Source: an alpha proteobacterium IMCC14465
GTDB taxonomy: Bacteria > Pseudomonadota > Alphaproteobacteria > RS24
Reading direction: 5' to 3'
NCBI GenBank assembly: GCA_000293845.2
Contig: ALYF01000001.1
Location: 1 to 64,000, forward strand
DNA length: 64,000 nucleotides
How positions within the stretch are numbered: position 1 is the first letter of the stretch; each line of letters starts with the position of its first letter. The notes beneath the pieces were generated by a model. That model was not told the origin of the DNA. It was given only the letters and a program-made list of their open reading frames with translations, and searched no databases. Shown here piece after piece: positions 7,445 through 16,824 of the stretch. Made by a program: the position numbers and the translations under genes.

Positions 7445-9300
7445 TGCCGTTTAAAATTCACAAAACACGTGCCTTTGGGCTTTTACTTGCCAGTATTATG
7501 ACCGGCATTTTACTGCTGGGCATGCCAACAAGTTCGGCTCAAACCACGCAGGATATTTCTCATGGTATTTCTCATGGGATTTCTCATGGCATTTCAATGC
7601 ACGGATCGCCTAAGCTGCCGCCAGATTACAAGAAGTTCTCTTTTGCTGATAGCCGAACAATTATCGGTGGCAAACTTACCCGCGCTGAAATTGGGAGTTT
7701 TGACAGCCTAAATCCTTTTTTAGTGCGCGGCACAGCGCCTGAAGGTCTGCGTGAGCTCGTCTTTGAAAGCCTGATGATACGCCATAATGATGAGCCCTTC
7801 TCACTTTACGGCTTGCTCGCAGAACGACTTGAAACCACGCCTGACAGAAGTGCCGTGACCTTCACCCTCCGCAAGGAAGCCAAATTTTCAGACGGCCAAC
7901 CCGTGCGCGTGGAAGATGTTGTTTTTTCCTACGAAACTCTGAAAGCGCGTGGGCGCCCCAATCATCGCTATTATTACGGGCAGATCCGTGCAATCGAATT
8001 TCCGGCGCCGAGACAGATAAAATTTATTTTTGATACTGAAAAACCCGACCGTGAACTGCCGTTGATTATTGGTCTCATGCCGATACTGCCCGAACATATT
8101 TATCAAGGCGCGGCATTTGAAGATGTCTCCATGAAACTCCCCGTTGGAAGCGGTCCTTATAGCGTTGAGACCGTTGAGCCCGGGCGGCGCATCACCTATC
8201 GGCGTGATAAAAATTATTGGGGGCGGAACATGCCCTTCAATAAGGGGCGTCATAATATTGAGCGCCTCGATTATGAATATTTCCGCGACGAGAACTCTGC
8301 TTTTGAAGCCTTTAAAGCGGGGTTAATTGATTTATGGTATGAGAACGACCCCAAGCGCTGGAAGGCTGGCTATAATTTCCCGGCGGCACGCGACGGGCGC
8401 ATTATCAAAAAAGAAATTGAAACCGGCATCCCTTCCGGCTTGCGTGGTTTTGTCTTTAACACCAGAAAAGAATATTTCGCAGACCCGCAACTCCGCATGG
8501 CCTTGTCTATGGTTTTTAACTTTGACTGGATTAACAAATCTCTTTTCAGCGACGCTTATCAACGCACAGAGAGTTATTTCCAAAACTCTGATCTCAGCGC
8601 GAAAGGCCAACCCGCTTCTCCCGCAGAGATGAAACTTTTGCGCGGCGCGCGCCTGGCTCAGAATATTCTTCAAAATGGTTATGCGGCGCCGGCAGGTGAC
8701 CCTAAAGGTCATAATCGTCAAATCCGTCAAACGGCTTTGGAGCTGCTTAAAAAATCCGGCTATGTCGTCACCAATGGGCGGCTTGTTCACAAGCGAAGTG
8801 GCGACGCGCTGGCATTTGAAATTCTGGTTCAAACCCGCGAGGATGAACGCCTTGCCCTCACCTATAGCCGCATGCTCAACAGTATTGGTGTCGCCGCACA
8901 AGTGCGATATGTCGACGCCACACAATATCAAAACCGTCTTCAAACATTTGATTATGATATGATTATCAATGATTGGTATGCCTCTTTGTCACCGGGCAAT
9001 GAACAGGCCTTTTACTGGGGGTCAGAAGCGGCTGACCAAAATGGTAGCCGCAATTATCCCGGCATTAAAAGCAAGCAAGTCGACCGCGCCATTCAAGCCC
9101 TCACAAAGGCGCGCAACCGGCAAGATTTTGTGACCGCCGCGCGCGCATTGGACCGCCTTTTGATGGGCGGTCATTACGTCGTGCCGTTATATCACCTGCC
9201 GCGACAATGGATTGCTGTCTGGAGTCAAGTGGAGCATAGCTGGAAACACGCGCTCTATGGCGCACAGATTGATAGCTGGTGGATTAATCCGCAGAACTAA
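7444..9300 (+). CDS. Extracellular solute-binding protein, family 5 (oligopeptide-type)
   Basis: 618 residues. An N-terminal signal peptide (hydrophobic 11-28, cleavage probably after SSA near residue 32) leads into an (ISHG)3 repeat, then the SBP_bac_5 fold: GSFDSLNPFLVRG, FTLRKEAKFSDGQPVRVEDVVFS, and the C-terminal NYPGIKSKQVDRAIQAL. The protein would bind peptides or peptide-like ligands in the periplasm for an ABC importer, as in YejA/OppA relatives. No permease or ATPase genes adjoin it, so it is an orphan component or works with a distant importer. Coupling to the C92 amidase suggests a murein- or peptide-processing role, but that is inference. It converges on ntrC with a 6-bp gap. Confidence 0.87.
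   Translation: MPFKIHKTRAFGLLLASIMTGILLLGMPTSSAQTTQDISHGISHGISHGISMHGSPKLPPDYKKFSFADSRTIIGGKLTRAEIGSFDSLNPFLVRGTAPEGLRELVFESLMIRHNDEPFSLYGLLAERLETTPDRSAVTFTLRKEAKFSDGQPVRVEDVVFSYETLKARGRPNHRYYYGQIRAIEFPAPRQIKFIFDTEKPDRELPLIIGLMPILPEHIYQGAAFEDVSMKLPVGSGPYSVETVEPGRRITYRRDKNYWGRNMPFNKGRHNIERLDYEYFRDENSAFEAFKAGLIDLWYENDPKRWKAGYNFPAARDGRIIKKEIETGIPSGLRGFVFNTRKEYFADPQLRMALSMVFNFDWINKSLFSDAYQRTESYFQNSDLSAKGQPASPAEMKLLRGARLAQNILQNGYAAPAGDPKGHNRQIRQTALELLKKSGYVVTNGRLVHKRSGDALAFEILVQTREDERLALTYSRMLNSIGVAAQVRYVDATQYQNRLQTFDYDMIINDWYASLSPGNEQAFYWGSEAADQNGSRNYPGIKSKQVDRAIQALTKARNRQDFVTAARALDRLLMGGHYVVPLYHLPRQWIAVWSQVEHSWKHALYGAQIDSWWINPQN
7555..7590 (+). repeat. Three tandem copies of a 12-bp repeat encoding ISHG
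   Basis: The units ATTTCTCATGGT, ATTTCTCATGGG and ATTTCTCATGGC differ only at the last (wobble) base and are followed by a partial fourth. They encode (ISHG)3 just after the predicted signal-peptide cleavage site of the solute-binding protein. Copy-number change would stay in frame. Confidence 0.9.
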
Positions 9301-9306
9301 AGTGTT

Positions 9307-10755
9307 CTAATTCTTTCCGGGCACTCGAATAACATCAATATCCAAATCGCGGATTTTCTTTCGAAGTGTATTACGGTTTAGCCCCAGTAAATCCGCAGCC
9401 TTAATTTGATTGCCATTGGTCGCAGCCAGAGATTGGCGTATCAACGGCTCCTCAACTTCACGCAACACGCGGTCATAAAGCCCATTGGGAGGCAACCCAT
9501 CCTTATGGTCGGAAAAATAGCGCGTCAGATGCATGTCGAGACTTTCAGATAGCGATTTACCACTCCCCTCACCCTGATTAGGGAAGGAAACCTGATTAAC
9601 CCCAAGCTCTTGTTTGAGGACAGACACATCAATAACTTCGTCATTATAAAGCGCCGCCACACGCTGCATTAAATTTTCAAGTTCGCGCACATTGCCCGGC
9701 CAGTGCCAGTCTTTCAAAAACTCAAGCCCTCCCTTCGAAACTGAACGCGCAGGCAGTCCCTCGCCTTCTGCTTGATTCAAGAAATGCCGACATAAATCCG
9801 GCACGTCCTCAACCCGGTTTCTCAAGGGCGGTAAACGTAAAGGCACAACATTCAACCGATAATAAAGATCTTCTCTGAACAGCCCCTGGTTGATCATCTG
9901 GCTCAAATCGCGGTTTGTCGCGGCAACAATACGCACATTTGTCTTAATCGCTTTGCGCCCACCAACCGTTGTATACTCACCCTCTTGAAGCACACGCAAT
10001 AATCGGGTTTGGGTTTCCATCGGCATATCACCAATTTCATCAAGGAATAATGTGCCGCCTTCGGCTTGTGCAAACCGACCTTCGACACGCTGGTCAGCGC
10101 CGGTAAACGAGCCTTTTTCGTGACCGAATAATTCACTTTCAATAAGCTCTCTTGGTATCGCCGCCATATTAATTGGCACAAATTGATTAAGTTTGCGTGA
10201 CGAGAAATCATGCAAGGCACGCGCGACAAGTTCCTTGCCCGTGCCGCTTTCCCCAAAAATCATGACGGTTAAATCATTTTGCGTCATCCGCGCCAAACCG
10301 CGGTAAATCTCCTGCATCGCAGCCGACCTACCGATAAGCGGCATATCTTCCTCAGCCTTATCCTCTTCTTTTTCAACGCTGGGCTTTTCAGTTGAGGCTA
10401 TCGCTTGCCCCGCAAAAGCCACAAGCTCTGTCAAATCAAAAGGCTTTGGCAAATACTCAAACACGCCAAGCTCAGCAGCCGTCATAGCAGTTGAAAATGT
10501 GTTCTGTGCGCTCATCACAATAATGGGCAAATCGGGTCTAATTCTTTTAATGCGCGGAATAAGGTCGAATGCATTTTCATCCGGCATGACAACATCGGTA
10601 ATCACAAGCACGCCCTCGCCATTACTCACCCATTGCCAAAGCATAGAGGCGTTTGAACTCGCCAGAACCTCATAGCCTGCCCTGACGAGCGCCTGTGTCA
10701 CAACTGTCCGAATGGCCTTGTCATCATCTGCGACAAGCACGACTCCTTTACTCAT
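9307..10755 (-). CDS. ntrC: Nitrogen regulation response regulator NtrC
   Basis: 482 residues. Receiver domain 1-~120 with the acidic pocket DDD at 10-12, phospho-acceptor Asp54 (ITDVVMP) and Lys near 104 (YLPKPFDL). Sigma-54 AAA+ domain ~145-375 with Walker A GESGTGKE, Walker [14 protein letters not shown] and the sigma-54-contacting loop, here GSFTGA instead of the usual GAFTGA. C-terminal Fis-type HTH ([20 protein letters not shown]). Phosphorylated by NtrB, it activates nitrogen-scavenging promoters. It overlaps ntrB by 8 bp in a dusB-ntrB-ntrC operon. The ntrY-ntrX pair that often follows in alphaproteobacteria is absent; the next gene is convergent. Confidence 0.97.
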   Translation of the reverse strand: MSKGVVLVADDDKAIRTVVTQALVRAGYEVLASSNASMLWQWVSNGEGVLVITDVVMPDENAFDLIPRIKRIRPDLPIIVMSAQNTFSTAMTAAELGVFEYLPKPFDLTELVAFAGQAIASTEKPSVEKEEDKAEEDMPLIGRSAAMQEIYRGLARMTQNDLTVMIFGESGTGKELVARALHDFSSRKLNQFVPINMAAIPRELIESELFGHEKGSFTGADQRVEGRFAQAEGGTLFLDEIGDMPMETQTRLLRVLQEGEYTTVGGRKAIKTNVRIVAATNRDLSQMINQGLFREDLYYRLNVVPLRLPPLRNRVEDVPDLCRHFLNQAEGEGLPARSVSKGGLEFLKDWHWPGNVRELENLMQRVAALYNDEVIDVSVLKQELGVNQVSFPNQGEGSGKSLSESLDMHLTRYFSDHKDGLPPNGLYDRVLREVEEPLIRQSLAATNGNQIKAADLLGLNRNTLRKKIRDLDIDVIRVPGKN

Positions 10756-11929
10756 TATTCGTCTCCTGCGTGCCAGATATTTTAGAAGATGATGTTTTCG
10801 AAGACGATGTTTTTGAAGACATTGGCATTAAAACTCTAAAAATTGTTTGCCCCGCCTCGGTATCACATTCAATAATGCCGCCATGGTCACCGATAATCTT
10901 AGCCACTAAAGCCAAACCAAGACCCGACCCGCCTTGCTTACCGGTTACGAATGGCTCAAAAATAATATGCCTTAAATCCTCATCAATGCCCGAACCATTA
11001 TCTATCACGCTGAATTCCAACGGCAGGCTGACACGCTTTCCCTTGCCCGGCACGGCAAGTCGGACACCGGGGCGAAAAGCGGTTATCAATGTAATCTCCC
11101 CCTTTTTGCTATCGCAAGCCTCGGCAGCATTCTTAACCAGATTCAAAAATACCTGAATAAGCTGGTCACGATTGCCCCGTAATGGCGGCAAAGATGGGTC
11201 ATAGACTTCGTTAATTTTAAGTTTTTTCGCAAAGCCCGCCCGCGCCAATTGAATCACATGATTGAGAATGGAGTGAATATTAAGGTTTTCATCAAACTCT
11301 TTCGGGCTGTCCGTAAATACCTCAAACTCATCAACCAGCCCGGCAATCCTATCGGCTTCAGTGCAGATTAACGAGGTGAGACTTTTATCGGCTTCACTGA
11401 GATCACTTTCGAGCAATTGCGCCGCGCCGCGAATACCTGAAAGCGGGTTTTTAATTTCATGCGCGAGCATCGCCGCCATCCCACTTACCGACCGTACCGC
11501 CCCGCGATGGGTTAATTGTTGGTCAATTTTAGATGCAATAGATCTTTGCTGAATAATCACAATCACATTTTCAAGGTCATCAATATCATTGAATGACCCA
11601 ACTGACTCCGATGCATCAGGCGACACCGGCGCAACCAGCACATCTACCGGCTTCTTTCTTCCGTTTCGCGGCGTCCCGAGATCAATATTATATTCATTCA
11701 CCGAATGACCGGTTTTAAAAACCTGGTCAATCAAAGACAAAATCGGACTGCCAAACGGCACAAAAGAACTAAAAGTCTTACCAATCATCAGATTACGACC
11801 GGCGGCAAAAAACTCCTCGGCAGCAAGATTGAGATATATCAGCTGACCTTCACGATTAAGCGCCAGAAAGGGCTGAGGAATAGCGGCGAGCAGATTAAGC
11901 TCATCATTTTTTGTGATTGTTTTACCCAA
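10748..11929 (-). CDS. ntrB: Nitrogen regulation sensor kinase NtrB, TTG start caused by a duplication
   Basis: 393 residues. PAS domain ~10-125, DHp helix with phospho-His157 ([15 protein letters not shown]), and HATPase with N-box [10 protein letters not shown] and G-box VIDNGSGID. It phosphorylates or dephosphorylates NtrC under PII control. The only in-frame start is TTG at 11929; the first internal ATG is near residue 48, inside the PAS domain. A perfect 13-bp tandem duplication has pushed the original ATG (11942) out of frame: reading from that ATG now gives MGKTIG and a stop. Translation therefore needs the TTG, or reinitiation after the mini-ORF. The C-terminus carries a repetitive [13 protein letters not shown] tail from 15-bp repeats, overlapping ntrC by 8 bp. 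Confidence 0.93.
   Translation of the reverse strand: MGKTITKNDELNLLAAIPQPFLALNREGQLIYLNLAAEEFFAAGRNLMIGKTFSSFVPFGSPILSLIDQVFKTGHSVNEYNIDLGTPRNGRKKPVDVLVAPVSPDASESVGSFNDIDDLENVIVIIQQRSIASKIDQQLTHRGAVRSVSGMAAMLAHEIKNPLSGIRGAAQLLESDLSEADKSLTSLICTEADRIAGLVDEFEVFTDSPKEFDENLNIHSILNHVIQLARAGFAKKLKINEVYDPSLPPLRGNRDQLIQVFLNLVKNAAEACDSKKGEITLITAFRPGVRLAVPGKGKRVSLPLEFSVIDNGSGIDEDLRHIIFEPFVTGKQGGSGLGLALVAKIIGDHGGIIECDTEAGQTIFRVLMPMSSKTSSSKTSSSKISGTQETNNE
10785..10814 (-). repeat. 15-bp tandem repeat at the 3' end of ntrB
   Basis: Plus-strand units GAAGATGATGTTTTC and GAAGACGATGTTTTT are followed by a partial third beginning GAAGACATTGG. They encode the Ser/Lys-rich SSKTS tail of NtrB beyond the ATPase domain, a region where length variation should be tolerated. 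Confidence 0.8.
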
Positions 11930-11941
11930 TTGTTTTACCCA
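11916..11941 (-). repeat. Perfect 13-bp tandem duplication spanning the ntrB start
   Basis: Plus-strand ATTGTTTTACCCA occurs twice in direct succession (11916-11928, 11929-11941). On the coding strand this gives ATGGGTAAAACAAT followed by TGGGTAAAACAATC, so the ancestral ATG and the current reading frame are separated by 13 nt. Removing one copy restores an in-frame ATG-GGT-AAA-ACA start. Confidence 0.95.
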
Positions 11942-11951
11942 TGTGGTCTTT

Positions 11952-13031
11952 CTACGCAGCTACCATATTTCTGAAAATATCTGGCTTTCTCAAGAATAGT
12001 GTTTCAAGCTCATGTAATACCTCACGCGAGGTCTCAATCTGACAAAGCTTTGACTTATAATATTTAATGTCTTTTTCCTGAGCCTCATTTTCTTCAAGCC
12101 CTCTGGAAAGTTCAGTATCGACAAATCCCGCCAAATGCTTACGCGCCATTCGATTGCCTAACCTGTCCCCATATAGAGCCAGCATATCGGTATACCAAGT
12201 CTGCACCTGCTCACAACGTTGTTCAGCAGAAACGCGGCGCGGCTTTTTTTGCATAAGAAAACACGCCACCTCATTGAGCAACCACGGATTGCCCATGGCA
12301 GCACGTCCAATCATCACCGCCGCGGCACCTGATAGCTCTAAAGCTGTTTGTGCGTGCTTGGCAGTTGTAATGTCGCCATTCACAATAACGGGGAGTGAAA
12401 CGGCATCGACAACATTTTTGACAGCTTTCCAATCCGCCTGCCCCTTATAAAACTGACATCTCGTTCGCCCGTGAACCGTAATGAAATACACACCGAGCTG
12501 TTCAGCCTTTGCCGCAATCTCCGGCGCATTCAGCGAGTCATGATCCCAGCCTAATCTCATTTTGAGTGTCACAGGAATGCTTACCGCATCCACCGTGGCT
12601 TTAATGATATCCATGGCCAAATCTTCTTCGCGCATCAGGGCCGAGCCAGACAGCCCACCCGTCACCTGACGCGATGGGCATCCCATATTGATATCGACCA
12701 TATCAGCGCCCGCTTCTTGAGCCAGCTTCGCGCCCAGCCCCATCCAATAAGGGTCACGCCCAGCAAGTTGAATGATGAACAGCTTTTTACCGCCTGCACC
12801 AGTATTGTCAGTTATCTCAGTATCGTCGTCAAAACCCGCCATGCGACGCACTACATCGGGCCGCACCTGAACAAGCGGTTCGCTGGCAACCATCTCAGTT
12901 ACAACCCAATCACATCCAGCTTTAAGAGATAGTTTTCGGAACGGTAAATCCGTAACACCTGACATCGGGGCAAGCGCAACAAGTCCTGGTAGCAGAGAAT
13001 TTTCAGAAAAACGAGGAGGTGATGTGTTCAT
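11952..13031 (-). CDS. dusB: tRNA-dihydrouridine synthase DusB (NifR3)
   Basis: FMN enzyme reducing specific uridines in the tRNA D-loop. 359 residues with an N-terminal TIM barrel ([16 protein letters not shown] at 18-32), the catalytic Cys118 in [17 protein letters not shown]-phosphate motifs VNGDI and [11 protein letters not shown], and a helical C-terminal RNA-binding domain. A short Asp/Gly-rich loop ([15 protein letters not shown], 67-81) is inserted relative to typical DusB. It is the first gene of dusB-ntrB-ntrC, the classic nifR3-ntrBC arrangement; ntrB starts 10-23 nt after its stop, depending on the start used. Its promoter lies in the 117-bp gap divergent to ispDF. Confidence 0.95.
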   Translation of the reverse strand: MNTSPPRFSENSLLPGLVALAPMSGVTDLPFRKLSLKAGCDWVVTEMVASEPLVQVRPDVVRRMAGFDDDTEITDNTGAGGKKLFIIQLAGRDPYWMGLGAKLAQEAGADMVDINMGCPSRQVTGGLSGSALMREEDLAMDIIKATVDAVSIPVTLKMRLGWDHDSLNAPEIAAKAEQLGVYFITVHGRTRCQFYKGQADWKAVKNVVDAVSLPVIVNGDITTAKHAQTALELSGAAAVMIGRAAMGNPWLLNEVACFLMQKKPRRVSAEQRCEQVQTWYTDMLALYGDRLGNRMARKHLAGFVDTELSRGLEENEAQEKDIKYYKSKLCQIETSREVLHELETLFLRKPDIFRNMVAA

Positions 13032-13148
13032 AAAGCGGTCACAATTTATGATTGCCTAAATTTTAAGCATTAGGCAATTCCTTCAAAAAGAGCAAGCGGA
13101 TAATATAAATTCTATCGCCTTTATAGGCGGGGCATATTAAGTTGGGCT

Positions 13149-14330
13149 ATGCCAAAGGGTTCAGAAAATCAAAATATTGCACTTATTGTTGCAGCCGGTC
13201 GTGGGCAGCGCTTTTCAACGCCCGCAAAACCGACACAATCCCCCCTTCCAAAGCAATATCATTCTCTTAATGGGGAACCCGTCTTACGACATGTGCTGAA
13301 AGCTTTTGAAAATCACCCTCTTATCAGCCATATCCAGACGGTAATTCACCCGGATGATGCCGATTTATATGCCGCCGCCGCGCAAAACCTCACAAAATGC
13401 CTGCCGCCTGTGATGGGTGGGGCGGAAAGACAGGCCTCTGTATTTGAAGGTCTCAAAGCCCTAAATGATATGAAGCCAAAGCATGTTTTGGTGCATGACG
13501 CGGCGCGGCCTTATTTATCAGCGGATTTAATATCCAGAATTCTTGCCGCGCTGGACACATCATCCGCATCTATCCCCGTTTTGCCTGTCGTAGACACCGT
13601 AAAACTGTTTGAAGATGATCAAACATCCCAAACCCTGCCGCGAGACCGCCTAAAGCGCGTGCAGACGCCGCAAGGCTTTGACTATGCCGCACTGCTTGAA
13701 GCGCATGAAAAAGCCTCAACTATGGAGACTATGTTTACAGATGACGCATCTCTTATTGAGCATTTTGGCGCAGAAGTGGTATGTGTTGAGGGTGAAGAGA
13801 AGAATATCAAGTTGACAATAGAGAGTGACTTGATGGAACGCCTTGAATACAGAACTGGCTCAGGCTTTGACGCGCATCGCTTTACCGAGGGCGACCATGT
13901 GATGCTCTGCGGGGTGCCTATTCCCCATGACCGTCAACTTGAGGGGCATTCAGACGCTGATGTTGCCCTTCATGCCCTAACCGATGCACTGATGGGCGCG
14001 CTTGCGGCGGGGGATATCGGCCAGCACTTCCCAATGTCTGACGACACCAATAAAAACCGGAATTCAGCAGATTTTCTCAACTATGCGGTTAATCTGGCAA
14101 CCCAACAAAATGCGTATATTGTGAATATTGACCTGACAATCATCTGCGAAAGCCCGAAAATTGGCCCTTATCGGGAAAAAATGGTGCAAAGGCTTGCGGA
14201 GATACTCGATATGCCCGAAAGCCGCATCAGCGTGAAGGCCACAACAACCGAAAAAATGGGCTTTACAGGGCGTTCAGAAGGTATTGCCGCCCAAGCAGTG
14301 ACCTCCATCGCCTTGCCGGCTAGTTTTTAA
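13149..14330 (+). CDS. ispDF: Bifunctional IspD/IspF (MEP cytidylyltransferase / MECDP synthase)
   Basis: A fusion of two non-consecutive steps of the non-mevalonate isoprenoid pathway. 393 residues. IspD domain 1-~230 with the CTP-binding LIVAAGRGQRF, VHDAARPYLS and LPRDRLKRVQTPQGF. IspF domain from ~235 with RTGSGFDAHRF, GVPIPHDRQLEGHSDADVALHALTDA (metal-binding DxH and His) and the C-terminal KATTTEKMGFTGRSEGIAA. Fusion is usual in alphaproteobacteria. It is followed 9 bp later by pgpA, then cinA, an apparent three-gene operon. The dxr gene of the same pathway is at 44677-45828. Confidence 0.97.
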   Translation: MPKGSENQNIALIVAAGRGQRFSTPAKPTQSPLPKQYHSLNGEPVLRHVLKAFENHPLISHIQTVIHPDDADLYAAAAQNLTKCLPPVMGGAERQASVFEGLKALNDMKPKHVLVHDAARPYLSADLISRILAALDTSSASIPVLPVVDTVKLFEDDQTSQTLPRDRLKRVQTPQGFDYAALLEAHEKASTMETMFTDDASLIEHFGAEVVCVEGEEKNIKLTIESDLMERLEYRTGSGFDAHRFTEGDHVMLCGVPIPHDRQLEGHSDADVALHALTDALMGALAAGDIGQHFPMSDDTNKNRNSADFLNYAVNLATQQNAYIVNIDLTIICESPKIGPYREKMVQRLAEILDMPESRISVKATTTEKMGFTGRSEGIAAQAVTSIALPASF

Positions 14331-14339
14331 GGGGGATAC

Positions 14340-14834
14340 ATGCTGAAACTCAAGACGCCGCCCCAACAACTCTCATCATTCTCACTCGTGACACTTCTCG
14401 CCAGTTTTGGTGGTAGCGGCTTTATTGCCCCCGCTTCAGGCACATGGGGCAGCCTCGCAGCCCTTCCTCTGTATTCATATATATTATTTAATTACAACGC
14501 CTTATACCTTATACCCTTAAGTATCGCTTTATTTATAGGCGGTTTATGGGCTAGTCATAAATGGTTGCAGGCAGCTCAGGAGCAAGATAACGACCCGTCC
14601 ATGATTGTGATTGATGAAGCCGCCGGCCTTAGCCTCACCCTCGCTTTCGCAGAAATGACCCTTTTCAGTGTATTTTTAGGGTTTGTGTTGTTTCGCTTTT
14701 TCGATATCGCCAAGCCTTGGCCTGTCTCATGGCTGGAAAAGCGCTTTTCCGGTGCTTTTGGCATTATGATTGATGATATAGCCGCAGGCCTCATGGCGGG
14801 TATTCTCTTATTTTTAATTCAAATATACGGATAA
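14340..14834 (+). CDS. pgpA: Phosphatidylglycerophosphatase A
   Basis: Integral membrane phosphatase converting phosphatidylglycerophosphate to phosphatidylglycerol. 164 residues. Seen: the N-terminal FGGSGFIAPASGTWGSLAALP loop, about four membrane spans, and the acidic VIDEAAG and FFDIAKPWPVSWLEKR and MIDDIAAG motifs of the PgpA family. A GGGGGATAC stretch precedes the ATG. Its stop is immediately followed by the cinA ATG, implying translational coupling. Confidence 0.95.
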   Translation: MLKLKTPPQQLSSFSLVTLLASFGGSGFIAPASGTWGSLAALPLYSYILFNYNALYLIPLSIALFIGGLWASHKWLQAAQEQDNDPSMIVIDEAAGLSLTLAFAEMTLFSVFLGFVLFRFFDIAKPWPVSWLEKRFSGAFGIMIDDIAAGLMAGILLFLIQIYG

Positions 14835-15329
14835 ATGATGTTTAAAACGGCTCTTATCGACAAAACGAGTGATTTGCTGGAGACCTGCAAACGCCTTGAT
14901 ATTTCTCTAACAACAGCAGAATCATGCACGGGCGGTATGATTTCTGCACTTTTAACTGAAATTCCGGGTTCCTCGGCAGTTATCCACCAAAGCTATGTCA
15001 CCTACGCCAATACAGCCAAACACACCATTTTGGGCGTTCCAACCAAGATATTGCAAGATAATGGCGCGGTTAGCGAAGAAACCGTCCGGGCCATGGCAGA
15101 AGGCGCGGTAATTATCAGCGGCGCAGATATCAGCATTGCCGTTTCAGGCATTGCCGGACCGGGCGGCGGCACAGTAGATAAACCCGTCGGGACGGTTCAT
15201 TTCGCCACACATTACCAAGGCAAGACAGCCCATAACTGCCAACAATTTGAAGAAATTGGGCGCCATGAGGTTCGTATGGCAACGGTTGCACATGCTATTG
15301 ATATGCTCGTTAAGCACTTGAATGAGTAA
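14835..15329 (+). CDS. CinA C-terminal-domain protein (NMN amidohydrolase PncC type)
   Basis: 164 residues: the stand-alone CinA C-terminal domain without the molybdopterin-binding-like N-terminal domain. Seen: TAESCTGGMISALLTEIPGSSAV with the conserved ESCTGG, VSEETVRAMAEG and SGIAGPGGGT. Homologues deamidate nicotinamide mononucleotide in NAD recycling. Two adjacent ATG codons (14835, 14838) are possible starts directly after pgpA. It converges on ratA with 8 bp between stops. Confidence 0.92.
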   Translation: MMFKTALIDKTSDLLETCKRLDISLTTAESCTGGMISALLTEIPGSSAVIHQSYVTYANTAKHTILGVPTKILQDNGAVSEETVRAMAEGAVIISGADISIAVSGIAGPGGGTVDKPVGTVHFATHYQGKTAHNCQQFEEIGRHEVRMATVAHAIDMLVKHLNE

Positions 15330-15337
15330 AGAATTCT

Positions 15338-15784
15338 TTAGCTGTAAATTGTGAGGGCGCGTTCCTCAAAAGCAGAAACGAATTTTTCGACCACGCGCCC
15401 CATCATAGGCTGAATAATTTGGCGTAAAAGCGGTACACCAAACTCAAAATCCAGATAAAAATGAATATCGGAGCCTTCGGCAGTATCGGTGAACGTCCAG
15501 CGATTATCCAGCTTTCGAAACGGCCCATTTGCCTGTGAAACATGAATAGTGAGCGCGTCATTATCAAGTGCAATCTTGCTGGTATAAGTCTCGCGTAGCA
15601 TTTTATAAGCAACGCGCAGATCCGCCATCATAACGGTCTGCCCCTCTTCTTCAGTAACAGAAGTCACCCGCGAGGCCGTGCAATAAGGCACAAATTTGCT
15701 GTAATTATCTATATCGCGCACAAGATCACACATTTGCTGTGCAGAAAATGGGCTATGCCGGATGAGTGAAACAGCTTCCGTCAC
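15338..15784 (-). CDS. ratA: RatA / Coq10-type START-domain protein
   Basis: 148 residues from a GTG start at 15784 (MTEAVSLIRHSPFSAQQM). An upstream in-frame ATG at 15850 lies inside lipA and would encode unconserved basic sequence, so I reject it. The polyketide cyclase/START fold is shown by DIDNYSKFVPYC, RVAYKMLRETYTSKI, FRKLDNRWTF and the C-terminal MMGRVVEKFVSAFEERA helix. The family binds lipids or ubiquinone (Coq10) and is named for a ribosome-associated toxin in E. coli; in alphaproteobacteria, adjacent to lipA, a quinone or membrane role is more likely. It follows the lipA stop by about 7 nt and is probably translationally coupled. Confidence 0.88.
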   Translation of the reverse strand: MTEAVSLIRHSPFSAQQMCDLVRDIDNYSKFVPYCTASRVTSVTEEEGQTVMMADLRVAYKMLRETYTSKIALDNDALTIHVSQANGPFRKLDNRWTFTDTAEGSDIHFYLDFEFGVPLLRQIIQPMMGRVVEKFVSAFEERALTIYS

Positions 15785-15791
15785 GCTGACG

Positions 15792-16775
15792 TCACACCTG
15801 TCGCGCTTGTTGCGCCTCTCTTGCCGCTTTAAGCTTGGCAAAGTCCTCATCTGCGTGATGTGACGAGCGCGTTAACGGTGTTGCAGAAACCATCAAAAAC
15901 CCTTTCGCCCGCGCCATTGTCGCATAGGACTCGAATTCATCTGGCGTCACAAACCTATCAATGGGCGCATGTTTTCGGGTTGGCTGGAGATATTGCCCGA
16001 TTGTGATGAAATCAATATCAGCCGCGCGCATATCATCCATCACCTGCATGACTTCCTCGCGGCTTTCGCCCAAACCGACCATAATGCCGGATTTCGTGAA
16101 AATCGTCGGGTCTATTTCTTTCACACGCTGTAACAGCCGCATAGAGTGGAAATAACGCGCGCCAGGGCGGATACTCAGATAAAGCCGCGGGGTGGTTTCG
16201 AGATTATGATTAAAGACGTCAGGCCGTGCTTCAACGACAATCTCTAACGCCCCTTCTTTTCTAAGAAAATCAGGCGTCAGGATTTCAATGCTCGTCTCCG
16301 GCGAGGTGGCGCGAATGGCGTAAATCGTATCGGCAAAATGTTGTGCCCCCCCATCATCGAGGTCATCTCTATCAACCGAGGTTATAACGATATGACGTAA
16401 GCCAAGCTTGGCGACGGCATCGGCAACACGAGAAGGCTCGTCTGTATCTAGTGGCAAGGGCATGCCTGTGCTGACATTACAAAACGCGCAAGCACGGGTG
16501 CAAATCTCGCCCATAATCATCATGGTTGCGTGGCGTTGTGACCAGCATTCGCCAATATTGGGACAGGCGGCTTCTTCGCATACGGTAACAAGATTATTAT
16601 CTTTGATGATTTTCTTGGTTTCCGCATAGACGCCAGCCTCCGGCCCAGCGCCCGGCGCTTTGGCACGAATCCAAGACGGCTTGCGCAATACCTCACTATC
16701 CGGACGATTAGCCTTTTCCGGATGTCGGGGACGCTTATCAGGCGATACATTGTCTATAAGAACGGTCATAGACAC
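15792..16775 (-). CDS. lipA: Lipoyl synthase
   Basis: Radical-SAM enzyme inserting two sulfurs into octanoyl groups on lipoyl domains. 327 residues. Auxiliary cluster cysteines are C66, C71 and C77 ([12 protein letters not shown]), radical-SAM cysteines C92, C96 and C99 (CTRACAFC), with [13 protein letters not shown] and the C-terminal [10 protein letters not shown] (the serine that ligates the auxiliary cluster). In many alphaproteobacteria lipA follows pdhA-pdhB-pdhC-lpd; here ftsB precedes it directly (50-bp gap) and no pdh genes are present. It overlaps no neighbour; ratA follows. Confidence 0.97.
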   Translation of the reverse strand: MSMTVLIDNVSPDKRPRHPEKANRPDSEVLRKPSWIRAKAPGAGPEAGVYAETKKIIKDNNLVTVCEEAACPNIGECWSQRHATMMIMGEICTRACAFCNVSTGMPLPLDTDEPSRVADAVAKLGLRHIVITSVDRDDLDDGGAQHFADTIYAIRATSPETSIEILTPDFLRKEGALEIVVEARPDVFNHNLETTPRLYLSIRPGARYFHSMRLLQRVKEIDPTIFTKSGIMVGLGESREEVMQVMDDMRAADIDFITIGQYLQPTRKHAPIDRFVTPDEFESYATMARAKGFLMVSATPLTRSSHHADEDFAKLKAAREAQQARQV

Positions 16776-16824
16776 TTATATATATCAATTTCTTGGGAAT
16801 TTTAAGATTAATCGGCTTGAAAAA

